Below, in pieces: positions 9,501-18,877 of a stretch of DNA of 21,134 nt. Location: the NCBI GenBank assembly GCA_003427395.1, contig BFEA01000005.1, forward strand, positions 1,933,110 through 1,954,243, in the 5' to 3' direction. Position 1 is the first letter of the stretch. Each line of letters begins with the position of its first letter. The translations under genes and the position numbers were made by a program. The notes under the pieces are model-generated. The model was given only the letters and a program-made list of their open reading frames with translations, was not told the origin of the DNA and made no database searches. The stretch is from Chara braunii. Its lineage: Eukaryota; Streptophyta; Charophyceae; Charales; Characeae.

Positions 9501-10890
9501 CTCCCCCTAGCCCCTTTTTTGCTTTCGCCGAAAAATAAAGCCCGAGGTTTCTTTTTTTTTCTCCGTCTACTTAGTCGTTCTGAATTGCCCGTCCCTCTCC
9601 CCTTAGCCCCTTTTTTGCTTTAGCCGAAAAACAAAGCCCAGAGTTTTGTTTTTTTTCTCTGTCTACTTAGTCGTTTTGTGTTGCGCGTCCCTCTCCCCCT
9701 AGCCCCTTCTTTGCTTTCGCTGAAAAACAGAGCCCGAAGTTTTCTTTTTTTTCTCTGTCTACTTAGTCGTTTTGTGTTGGCCGTCTCTCTGCAACTTGTC
9801 CCTTCTTTGCTTTCGCCGAAAAAGAGAGCCGTGAGTTTTTTTTTTTTTCTCCGTCTACTTAGTCGTTCTGAGTTGCCCATCTCTCGGCCCCTAGCCCCTT
9901 TTTTGCTTTCGCCGAAAAACAGAGGCCTGAGTTTTCTTTTTTCTCTCTGTCTACTTAGTCGTTTTGAGTTGCCCGTCCTTCTCCCCTTGGCCCTTCTTTG
10001 CTTTCGCCAAAAAACATAGCCCGAAGTTTTGTTTTTTTTCTCCGTCGACTTAGTCGTTCTACGATGCCTTTCCCTCTCCCTCTAGCCCCTTCTTTGCTTT
10101 CGCCGAAAAACAGAGCTCGGATATTTTTTTTTTTTTCTCCGTGTACTTAGTCGTTTTCAGTTGCGCGTCCCTCTCCCCCTCTCCCCTTCTTGGGTCTTGT
10201 CGAAAAACAGAGCGCGAAGTTTGCTTTTTTTTCTTTGTCTACTTAGTCGTTTTGAGCTGCCCGTCCCTCTGCCCCTAGCCCCTTTTATGATTTCGCCGAA
10301 AAACAAAGCCCGGAGTTTTCTTTTTTTTCTCCGTGTACTTTGTCGTTCTAAGTTGCGTGTCCCTCTCCGCCTAGCCCCTTCTTTGTTTTCGCCGAGAAAC
10401 ACAGCCTGGAGTTTTCTATTTTTTCTATGTTTACTTAGTCATTTTTAGTTGCCCGTCCCTATGCCCCTAGCCCCTTCTTTGCTTTCGCCGAAAAACAGAG
10501 TGCTTTCGCGGAAAAACAGAGCTTGGAGTTTTCTTTTTTTCATCCGTCTACTTCATTGTATTTAGTTGCCCGTCGCTCTCCCCGTAGCCCCTTTTTTGCT
10601 TTCGCCGAAAAACAGAGCCTGAAATTTTCTTTTTTTTCTCTGTCTACTTAGTCGTTCTGAGTTGCCCGTCCCTCTCCTCCTTCCCCGTTCTTTGCTTTCG
10701 CCGTAAAACAGAGCCCAAAGTTTTTTTTTTTTTCTCCGTCTACAGACTCGTTTGGAGTTGCTCGTCTTTCTGCCCCTAGCCCCTTCTGTGCTTTCGTCGA
10801 AAAACAGAGCCCGAAGTTTTCTTTTTTTTCTCCGTCTACTTAGTCGTTTTCAGTTGCCCGTCCCTCTGCCTCTAGCCCCTTCTTTGGTTT
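6585..10890 (+). repeat. Higher-order repeat copy A (~4.3 kb) inside family 3
   Basis: A block of family 3 monomers whose unusual variants recur in the same order in copy B. Examples: CCATCTCCCTCTAG with ATAAACCCCGG at 6644 (B: 10952); a GCCCGGAG deletion variant near 6940 (B: 11249); TTAAACTCCATATGCTTAG near 7147 (B: 11454); AATCCGCCTAGG near 7280 (B: 11588); CTGCAACTAGTCCC near 9143 (B: 13141); CGTCGACTTAGTCGTT near 10044 (B: 14032). The offset is about 4307 bp before 7600 and about 3990 bp after 8220. The difference is explained by an extra duplication in copy A. Confidence 0.85.
7602..8219 (+). repeat. Local tandem duplication (~309 bp) in copy A
   Basis: 7602-7910 and 7911-8219 are near-identical three-monomer blocks. 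Each starts with GAGAAACACAGCCCGGAG, contains CCTATGCCCCTAGCCCC, a shortened AAACAAAGAGTGCTTT join and GCCTGGCGTTTT, and ends with TTACTCGTTCTGAG. Copy B has this block only once (about 11910-12220). Confidence 0.85.
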
Positions 10891-13800
10891 CGCCGAAAAA
10901 AAAAGCCCGAAGTTTAATTTTTTTTCTCCGTCTACTTAGTCGTTTTGAGTTGCCCGTCCATCTCCCTCTAGCCCCTCTTTTGCTTTCACCGAAAAATAAA
11001 CCCCGGAGTTTTCTTTTTTTCTTCGTCTACTTAGTCGTTTTGAGTTGCCCGTCCCTCTGCCCCTAGCCCCGTCTTTGCTTTCGCCGAAAAACAGAGCCTG
11101 AAGTTTTCTTTTTTTTCTCCCGTCCCTCTCCCCCTAGCCCCTTCTTTGCTATCGCCGAAAAACAAAGCCCAGAGTTTTCTTTTTTTCCTCCGTCTACTTA
11201 GTCGTTCTGAGTTGCCCGTCTCTCTTCCTTTAGCCCCTTCTTTGCTTTCGCCCGGAGTTTTCTTTTTTTTCTCTGTCTACTTAGTCGTTTTTAGTTGCCC
11301 GTCGCTCTCCTCCTAGCACCTTCTTTGCTTTCGCCGAAAAACAGAGCCTCTAGTTGTTGTTTTTTTCCGTCTACTTAGTCGTTTTAAGTTGCCAGTCCCT
11401 CTGGCCCTAGCCCCTTCTTTGCTTTCGCCGAAAAACAGAGCCCGAAGTTTTTTTCTTAAACTCTGTATACTTAGTTCTTTTGAGTTGCCCGTCCCTCTCC
11501 CCCTAGCCCCTTCCTTGCTTTCGCCAAACAACAGAGCCCGAAGTTTTTTTTTTTCTCCGTCTACTTAGTCGTTTTGAGTTGCCCGTCCTTATCCGCCTAG
11601 GCCCTTCTTTGCTTTCGCTGAAAAACAGAGCCCGATGTTTTTTTTTATTTTTCTCCGTCTACTTAGTCGTTTTGAGTTGCCCGTCCCTATCCCCCTAGCC
11701 CCTTCTTTGCTTTCTCCGAAAAACAGAGCACGAAGTTTTCTTTTCTTACTCTGTCTACTTAGTCGTTTTGAGTTGCCCGTTGCTCTTCCCCTAGCCCCTT
11801 CTATGATTTCATCGAAAAACAAAGCCCGGAGTTTTCTTTTTATTCTTTGTGTACTTTGTCACTCTAAGTTGCCCGTCTCTCTCCGCCTAGCCCTTCTTTG
11901 CTTTCGCCGAGAAACACAGCCCGGAGTTTTCTTTTTTTTCTTCGTCTACTTAGTCGTTTTGAGTTGCCCGTCCCTATGCCCCTAGCCCCTTCTTTGCTTT
12001 CGCCGAAACAAAGAGTGCTTTCACCGAAAAACAGAGCCTGGCGTTTTCTTTTTTTTCTCCGTCTACTTCATCATTTTGAGTTGCCCGTCCTCCTCCCCCT
12101 AGCCCCTTCTTTGCTTTTGCCGAAAAAGAGCCTGGAGTTTTCTTTTTTTTCTCCGTCTACTTACTCGTTCTGAGTTACCCGTCCCTCTACCCCTAGCCCC
12201 TTCTTTGTTTTTGTCGAAAAACAGAGCCTAGAGTTTTATTTTTTTTCTCCGTCTACTTAGTCGTTTTGATTTGCTCGTCCTTCTGCCCCTAGCCCCTTCT
12301 TTGCTTTCGTTGAAAAACAAAGCCCAAAGTTTTCTTGTTTTTTTTCGTCTACTTAGTCGTTTTGAGTTGCCTGTCCATCTGCCCCTAGCCCCTTCTTTGG
12401 TTTTCCCGAAAAACAGAGCCCATAGTTTTCTTTCTTTCATCCGTCTACTTAGTCCTTTTGAGTTGCCCGTCCGTCTCCCCGTAGGCCCTTCTTTGCTTTC
12501 GCTGAAAACAAGAGCCCGAAATTTTCTTTTTTTTCCCCGTCTATTTGGTCGTTTTGGGTTGTCCGTCCCTCTCCCCCTAGCCCCTTCTTCGCTCTCGCCG
12601 AAAAACAGAGTCCGGAGTTTTCTTTTTTTTCTTCCGTCCCTCTTCCCCTAGCCCTTCTTTCTTGTCGCCAAAAAACAGAGCGTGGAGTTTTCTTTTTTTT
12701 CTCCGTCTACTTAGTCGTCCTGAGTTGCCCGTCCCTCTCCCCCTAGCCCCTTTTTTCCTTTCGCCGAAAAATAGAGCCTGAAGTTTTTTTTTTTTCTCCG
12801 TCTACTTAGTCGTTCTGAATTGCCCGTCCCTCTCCCCTTAGCCCCTTTTTTGCTTTAGCCGAAAAACAGAGCCCGGAGTTTTGTTTTTTTTCTCTGTCTA
12901 CTTAGTCGTTTTGAGTCGCCTGTCCCTCTACCCCTAGCCCCTCTCTTTGCTTTCGCCGAAAAACAGTGCTTTTGCCGAAAAACAGAGCCAAGAGTTTTCA
13001 TTTTTTTTTTCCGTCTACTTAGTCATTTTCTGTTGCGCGTCCCTTTCCCCCTAGCCCCTTCTTTGCTATCGCTGAAAAACAGAGCCCGAAGTTTGTTTTT
13101 TTTTCTCTGCCTACTTAGTCGTTTTGAGTTGCCCGTCCCTCTGCAACTAGTCCCTTCTTTGCTTTCGCGAAAAAGAGAGCCCGGAGTTTTCTTTTTTTTC
13201 TCCGTCTACTTAGTCGTTCTAAGTTGCCCATCTCTCGGCTCCTAGCCCCTTTTTTGCTTTCGCCGAAAAACAGAGCCCGAAGTTTTTTTTTTTTCCCTGT
13301 CTATTTAGTCGTTCTGAGTTGTCCGTCCGTCTCCCCCTAGCCCCTTCTTAGCTCTCGCCGAAAAACAGAGTCCGGAGTTTGCTATTTTTTCTCTCGTCTC
13401 TCTTCCCCCAGCCCTTCTTTGCTTTCGCCAAAATACAGAGCCCAAAGTTTTCTTTGTTTTTTCCGTCTACTTAGTCGTCTGAGGTTCCCGTGCCTCTCCC
13501 CCTAGCCCCTTTTTTGCTTTTGCCGAAAAATAGAGCCCGAACTTTTCTTTTTTTTCTTCGTCTACTTAGTCGTTCTGAATTGCCCGTCCCTCTCCCCTTT
13601 TTTGCTTTAGCCGAAAAACAAAGCCCATAATTTTGTTTTTTTTCTCTGTCTACTTAGTCATTTTGTGTTGCGCGTCCCTCTCCCCCTAGCCCCTTCTTTG
13701 CTTTCGCTGAAAAGCAGAGCGCGAAGTTTTCTTTTTTTTCTCTGTCTACTTAGTCGTTTTGTGTTCGCCGTCCCTTTGCAACTTGTCCCTTCTTTGCTTT

Positions 13801-14880
13801 CGCTGAAAAAGAGAGGCCGGAGTTTTTTTTTTTTTCTCCCTCTACATAGTCGTTATGAGTTGCCCATCTCTTAGCCCCTAGCCCCTTTTTTGCTTTCGCC
13901 GAAAAACAGAGCCTGGAGTTTTCTTTTTTCTCCCCGTCTACTTAGTCGTTTTGAGTTGCCCGTCCTTCTCCCCCTAGGCCCTTCTTTGCTTTCACCAAAA
14001 AACATAGCCCGAAGTTTTCTTTTTTTTCTCCGTCGACTTAGTCGTTGTACGATGCCTTTCCCTCTCCCCCTAGCCCCTTCTTTGCTTTCGCCGAAAAACA
14101 GAGCTCATATATATTTTTTTTTTATCCGTCTACTTAGTCTTTTTCAGTTGCGCGTCCCTCTCCCCCTCTCCCCTTCTTTGGTCTCGCCGAAAAACAGAGC
14201 GCGGAGTTTGCTTTTTTTTCTTTGTCTACTTAGTCGTTTTGAGTTGCCCGGCCCTCTGCCCCTAGCCCCTTCTATGATTTCGCCGAAAAACAAAGCTCGG
14301 AGTTTTCTTTTTTTTCTCCGTGTACTTTGTCGTTCTGAGTTGCCCGTCCCTCTACGCCTAGCCCCTTCTTTGTTTTCGCCGAGAAACACAGCCCAGATTT
14401 TTCTTTTTTTTCTCTGTCTACTTAGTCATTTTTAGTTGCCCGTCCCTATGCCCCTAGCCCCTTCTTTGCTTTCACCGAAAAACAGAGTGCTTTCGCCGAA
14501 AAACAGAGCCTGGAGTTTTCTTTTTTTCATCCGTCTACTTCATCGTATTTAGTTGCCCGTCCCTCTCCCCCTAGCCCCTTTTTTGCTTTCACCGAAAAAT
14601 AGAGCTTGGAATTTTCTTTTTTTTCTCCGTTTACTTAGTCGTTTGAGTTGCCCGTCCCTCTCCGCCTACCCGCTTCTTTGCTTTCGCCGTAAAACAGAGC
14701 CCAAAGTTTTCTTTTTTTTCTCCGTCTACTAAGTCGTTTGGAGTTGCTCGTCCTTCGGCCCCTAGCCCCTTCTGTGCTTTCGTCGAAAAACAGAGCCCGA
14801 AGTTTTCCTTTTTTTCTCCGTCTACTTAGTCGTTTTGAGTTGCCCGTCCCTCTGCCTCTAGCCCCTTCTTTGGTTTCGCC
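10890..14880 (+). repeat. Higher-order repeat copy B (~4.0 kb) inside family 3
   Basis: Second copy of the higher-order unit, matching copy A variant by variant. It lacks the 309-bp local duplication of copy A. Boundaries are estimates: both copies start near a monomer with an A-rich replacement (CGCCGAAAAAAAAAA at about 6586 and 10892). The corresponding monomer near 14880 carries the ordinary AACAGAGCCC form and then departs. Confidence 0.85.
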
Positions 14881-15480
14881 GAAAAACAGAGCCCATAGTT
14901 TTTTTTCTTTTCTCCGTCTACTTAGTCGTTTTGAGTTGCCCGTCCGTCTCCCCGTAGGCCCTTCTTGGCTTTCGCTGAAAAAAAGAGCTCGAAAATTTCT
15001 TTTTTTTCTCCGTCTACTTAGTCGTTTTGAGTTGTTCGTCCCTCTCCCCTTAGTCCCTTCTGTGCTCTCGCCGAAAAACAGAGCCCGGATTTTTCTTTTT
15101 TTTTCCCCGTCCCTCTCCCCCTAGCCCCTTCTTTGCTTTCGCTATAAAACAGAGCCCGGAGTTTTCTTTTTTTTCTCGGTCTACTTAGTCGTTCTGAGTT
15201 GCACGTCCCTCTCCCCCTAACCTCTTTTTTGCTTTCGCCGAAAAATTGAGCCCGAAGTTTTCTTTTTTTTCTCCGTCTAATTAGCCGTTCTGAATTGCCC
15301 GTCCCTCTCCCCTTGGCCCCTTTTTTGCTTTCGCCGAAAAATAGAGCGCGGAGTTTTGTTTTTTTTTCTTTGTCTACTTAATCGTTTTGAGTCGCCTGTC
15401 CCTCTACCCCAAGCCCCTTCTTTGCTTTCGCCGAAAAACAGAGTGCTTTCGCCGAAAAACAGAGCCTGGAGTTTTCATTT
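14880..15480 (+). repeat. Partial third higher-order copy
   Basis: After 14880 the sequence does not restart the unit from its beginning. It follows the order found at 12420-13000 (and 8410-9000): a CCCATAGTTTT variant, CGTCCGTCTCCCCGTAGGCC, a shortened monomer, a TGAATTGCCCG variant, then GAGTCGCCTGTCCCTCTACC and a duplicated GCTTTCGCCGAAAAACAGAG block. This indicates an unequal exchange that joined two different points of the unit. Confidence 0.7.
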
Positions 15481-16430
15481 TTTTCTCCGTCTACTTAGTC
15501 GTTTTGAGTTGGTTGTCCCTCTCCACCTAGCCCCCTCTTTGCTTTCGCAGAAAAACAGATCCTGTAGTTTTCTTTTTTTTCTCCGTCTACTTAGTCGTTT
15601 TGAGTTGCCCGTCCCTCTGCCCCGTTGCCCTTCCCTCTCCCCCTAGCCTCTTCTTTGCTTTCGCCGAAAAACAGAGCTCGAAAATTTCTTTTTTTTCTCC
15701 GTCTACTTAGTTGTTTTGAGCTCGTCCCTCTGCCCCTAGCCCCTTTCTTGCTTTTGCCGAAAAACAGAGTGCTATCGTCGAAAAACAGAGCTCGGAGGTT
15801 TCTTTTCTGTCTCCGTCTACTTAGTCGTTTTGAGTTGCCCGTCCCTTTCCCCCTAACCCCTTCTTTGCTTTCGTCGAACAACAGAGCCTGGAGTTTTCTT
15901 TTTTTTCTCCGTCTACTTAGTCGTTTTGAGTTGCCCGTCCCTCTGCCCCTAGCCCCTTCTTTCCTTTTGCCGAAAAACAGAGCCCGAAATTTTTCTTTTT
16001 TTCTCCGTCTACTTAGTCGTTTTGAGTTGCCCGTCCTTCTGCGCCTAACCCCTATTTGCTTTCGTCGAAAAACAGAGCCCGGAATTCTCTTTTTTTTCTC
16101 CGTCTAATTAGTCGTTTTGAGTTGGCCGTCCCTTTGCCCCTAGGTCCTTCTTTGCTTTCGCCGAAAAACAGAGCCCGGAGTTCTATTTTTTTTTTCCGTC
16201 TACTTAGTCATTTTGAGTTTCCTATCCTTTTACAGCTAGGCCCATTTTTATTTTTGCTGAAAAATAGAGCCCGAAGTTTTCTTTTTTTTGTTCATTAACT
16301 TAGTCGTTTTTTTAAAGTTACCCCTAGACTTTGCTTTGCTTTCGCTGAGAAACAGAGCTCGGAGTTCTATTTTTTTTCTTCGTATACTTAGTCCTTTTTT
16401 AAGTTACCTATCCCTCTATCGCAAGACTAT

Positions 16431-16754
16431 TTTTTACGTTCATTGCAAAATGCACTCTAGAGGATTCTTTTTTTTTTACATAGTTATTTTAAAATTTTTA
16501 TTCCTCTTTTTTGCCTTTGCAAATAAATACACCCCTGACATTTTTTTTTTTAATTTCTTCTAATGCTTGGTTGTTTATAATTACCCTTCCCTGTACCGTT
16601 ACACCATTCTTTGCCTTCAACAAAAAATCAGAATATAATATGGACAGGGGGAAACAAGTGAATAAAATAGGGAAAAAATATCAAACAAGTAAGGTGTAAA
16701 AGATTCAAAAAAAAAAAAAAAAAAAAAGATGGAAGAAAAAAAATTGCAAAAAAA
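16431..16754. other. AT-rich degenerate edge of the array with poly(A) run
   Basis: Family 3 decays gradually from about 16200. Monomers at 16290-16560 keep only traces (ACTTAGTC, CTTTGC and T-runs) in an AT-rich background, and none is recognisable after about 16620. A run of 20 or more A lies near 16708-16730. No gene is seen. Confidence 0.65.
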
Positions 16755-17005
16755 GTAGGCTACCAGAGTGGCCTAGGGTCACTCGCTAGGCTGGGCAAAA
16801 AAAAATACAAAAAATACAAAAAATCTTAAGCTTTATTTTGTATTTAAAATTCGGTGAAGAATTTAGATGTGGCTCTGAGGCAAAAGTTGTTCGATTTATT
16901 TTTTCGGCATAACATTTTTGAGTCTTTTTGTTTTTTGCTTGGACCTTCGCTGGTCCTTGCACGGGCTGGCCAGCCGGGACCCGGGTGGCCCGGCTGGTAG
17001 CCTAG
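16755..17005. mobile_element. hAT-like miniature transposon, copy 1
   Basis: A 251-bp element with an 11-bp perfect terminal inverted repeat (TAGGCTACCAG at 16756-16766, CTGGTAGCCTA at 16994-17004), and looser complementarity continuing inward for about 40 bp. It is flanked by CAAAAAAA on both sides (16747-16754 and 17006-17013), a candidate 8-bp target duplication, though A-rich and so weak on its own. The centre is AT-rich. The right arm is GC-rich with nested palindromes (GGCTGGCCAGCC, CCCGGG). It encodes no transposase. An 8-bp duplication and short inverted repeats are typical of hAT elements. Confidence 0.72.
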
Positions 17006-17032
17006 CAAAAAAATAAATAAATTGTTCATTTG

Positions 17033-17289
17033 CTAGGCTGCTAGAGTGGTACTTGGTCACTTGCCCGACCGAACAAAAAAACTTTATATATATATATATA
17101 TTTATTTATTTTTTGGTAAATAATTTCGATGCAATCCTGAGTCAAAAGTTGTTTAGTTTATTTTCCTGCATCACAAAGTTTGTTTTCGGATTTTTTGAAG
17201 TCTTTTTTTTTTTTTTTTTTGCTGGGACCTTCTCTGGTCGTTGAACGGGCTGGGCATCCGGGACTCGGGCGGCCCGGTTGATAGCCTAG
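17033..17289. mobile_element. hAT-like miniature transposon, copy 2
   Basis: A 257-bp relative of copy 1 with the same layout. Ends are CTAGGCT (17033) and AGCCTAG (17289). The middle shares GAGTCAAAAGTTGTT-like and TTTATTTT..GCAT segments. The right arm has GGGACCTTCTCTGGTCGTTG and CGGGCTGGGC. Flanking octamers TTCATTTG (17025-17032) and TTCATATG (17290-17297) differ at one base and fit a target duplication better than copy 1, because they are not low-complexity. It is inserted only 27 bp from copy 1, in the same orientation. No coding capacity. Confidence 0.75.
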
Positions 17290-17297
17290 TTCATATG

Positions 17298-17818
17298 TGA
17301 AAAAATAGCATTTTAGAATAACATAAATTAAACACGCTGCCAAACTTTGTTCATGAGGCGCACAAGTACGTCATTGACTTGTCGTGTACTCTGCTGTCCC
17401 AACAAAATTTGATTATGCCGGTTGAAGCAATGATAACATCAATCTTGAAAGAAAATCTCAAATCAATATTAGAGACTATTAAAACGAGTTTGTATATCAA
17501 AGCAAGCAGATCAATACAAGAACAAATACAACTCTGCAGGTTCTTAATAAAAGGAACATCTGACATCTTGCCTCCTGGCAGAAATACAGCAACAACGAAG
17601 TACGTCTTCTCATACCCTCTTCTTCTTCCTACTATTAGAATAACTAGAGTTGAAAAGTACAGTGAATCAAAAAAACACAACAATACAGGAGTAAATAAAA
17701 CACTGAGCTATCTTAAGAAATAACTAAAACATGTGACCTCAAAACAACAATACAACAACGATGTAGTACACGTACTCAAGTATATCCTCCATAGTCTACT
17801 ATTTATTTACGTGTGTGG

Positions 17819-17820
<2 letters not shown>
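17298..17820. other. AT-rich single-copy stretch with an unassigned open frame
   Basis: No repeat is seen here. A 114-codon plus-strand frame (17379-17723, starting MSCTLLSQQN) and an overlapping 110-codon minus-strand frame (17683-17351) are both open. The plus frame has a helical, Lys/Ile-rich middle (SILKENLKSILETIKTSLYI), but no family is recognised. With both strands open, neither can be preferred. It might be an exon or chance. Confidence 0.3.

Positions 17821-17872
<52 letters not shown>
17821..17872. repeat. (TC)n microsatellite
   Basis: A pure TC run of 26 units. It is the reverse complement of the (GA)n at the window start. Confidence 0.98.
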
Positions 17873-17874
<2 letters not shown>

Positions 17875-18869
17875 AATCAATTGATGCATTACTCTAACTA
17901 TCTAGTATAATAGGGTGCAGCCATTCGGAATAGGCCAAAGCTTTTCGGCCCAGTTTATGTCCCAGACTTTAGCGGAACCGGTCCTACAACTCATGAACTC
18001 AAATTAGAAACTCTCAATTCACCCTGGGGGAAACTGGAACGAAAAGAAAAGGAAGACAAAAACAATCTGTCCTACTACAGCAACTGCCACAAGTGCCACA
18101 ACTGGTCTTTGTACAACAACATAGGAGCGCCCAAGGTCAGGAGGACGGGATAGCCCGTTGTCGGACCAAATACCCTTACAAGGGTATTTGGCCATGCTTT
18201 TGCATTCGACACGGTGAAGGCATCGGCTACCACGACGAAGCCAGTATGGAAATGGAAAGGATATGCACGCTTGAGCGTGACGCTCGAAAGCAAACTCCTT
18301 GGCCAATGAGGCCGGGGCGAATCAGTGAGAAAACTTCGAGAGTATGAGCGTACGTTATTATGACGTGCTCTGTGATGGTTGGGATCAGTAGTAATATCTC
18401 CTGACAGAAAAGGGCGAGGGGTCAGATGGGTTAGTGATGTGTCAGGTAGATCTACGACTCGCACTAAGACCTGGTCTCGTACCTGCCAGTCGTTCGGTAC
18501 CAGGTGTTCTAGAAATTTTTCGGTTTGTCTTCCCCAACTCGGTCTCCGAGTGGAGTAACCGCCGCTTTACCTCAATGAGGTGTGACACAAGCCCACCTGC
18601 TACTTGAATGTTGTCCGTCGCACTTAAGGTGTAGCAGATCTCTTTTTCCGCCACAGGAATGTTTTCCCATCGTTCTATATTATAAGTAATGTGGTGTGAC
18701 ATATTTTTGCTTTTCGTTTATTTTCCAACTCACAACAAAAAACAAAAAAACAAAAAGAAAAAATATCGGTCGCATCTGATCTACCTCCTCGTGAGAAACG
18801 GGAAGCATTTGAAGTCCTGCCAGCGAAGCCAGATAGTCCACTTGCACCAAAGACATATATGCCAATGTA
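17873..18869. other. Unassigned region with short minus-strand frames
   Basis: Moderate GC, no tandem repeat. Minus-strand frames of 129 codons (18464-18075) and 86 codons (18702-18442) are open. The second has a charged segment (LIEVKRRLLHSETELGKTNR) of the kind found in gag-like or coiled-coil proteins, but no family can be named. A 12-bp-arm palindrome lies at 18166-18191. It may be decayed mobile-element sequence. Confidence 0.3.
18166..18191. repeat. Perfect palindrome, 12-bp arms, 2-nt centre
   Basis: CCAAATACCCTT, then AC, then AAGGGTATTTGG. It could form a tight hairpin or cruciform, or be a dyad binding site. No second copy is seen in the window. Confidence 0.9.
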
Positions 18870-18877
18870 TCTCTCCA

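Larger units (their letters stand above)
5641..16430 (+). repeat. Satellite family 3, ~96-bp tandem array (about 10.8 kb)
   Basis: Roughly 110 head-to-tail monomers with a consensus length near 96 bp. In order, each has CTCCGTCTACTTAGTCGTTT, GAGTTGCCCGTCCCTCTCCC, CCTAGCCCCTTCTTTGC, TTTCGCCGAAAAACAGAGCC, (C/T)GGAGTTTTC and a run of about 7-16 T. The plus strand is strongly pyrimidine-rich. Common variants are a 26-bp internal deletion, a 21-bp internal duplication and changes in T-run length. Because 96 bp is 32 codons, long open frames appear on both strands (32-residue periods such as PVPLPLAPSLLSPKNRARSF on plus and GESKEGARGRGTGNSKRL on minus). These are broken at irregular points by T-run indels and have no consistent start or end, so I do not call them genes. 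Confidence 0.97.

Noticed and set aside
5641-16430. Many 60-180 codon open frames with 32-residue repeats as possible repeat-protein genes
   Set aside because: They occur on both strands, start and stop irregularly with T-run length, and are explained by a 96-bp monomer that is divisible by three.
150-16430. CRISPR array
   Set aside because: Repeats are continuous monomers with no unique spacers between them, and the context is eukaryotic.
5641-16430. Telomere-like repeats (CCCTAGCCCC, CCCTAACCCC)
   Set aside because: The motif appears once per 96-bp monomer and not as short tandem units.
17351-17723. Protein-coding exon in AT-rich sequence
   Set aside because: Long frames are open on both strands, no family is recognised and there are no clear splice or promoter signals; kept only as a low-confidence region.
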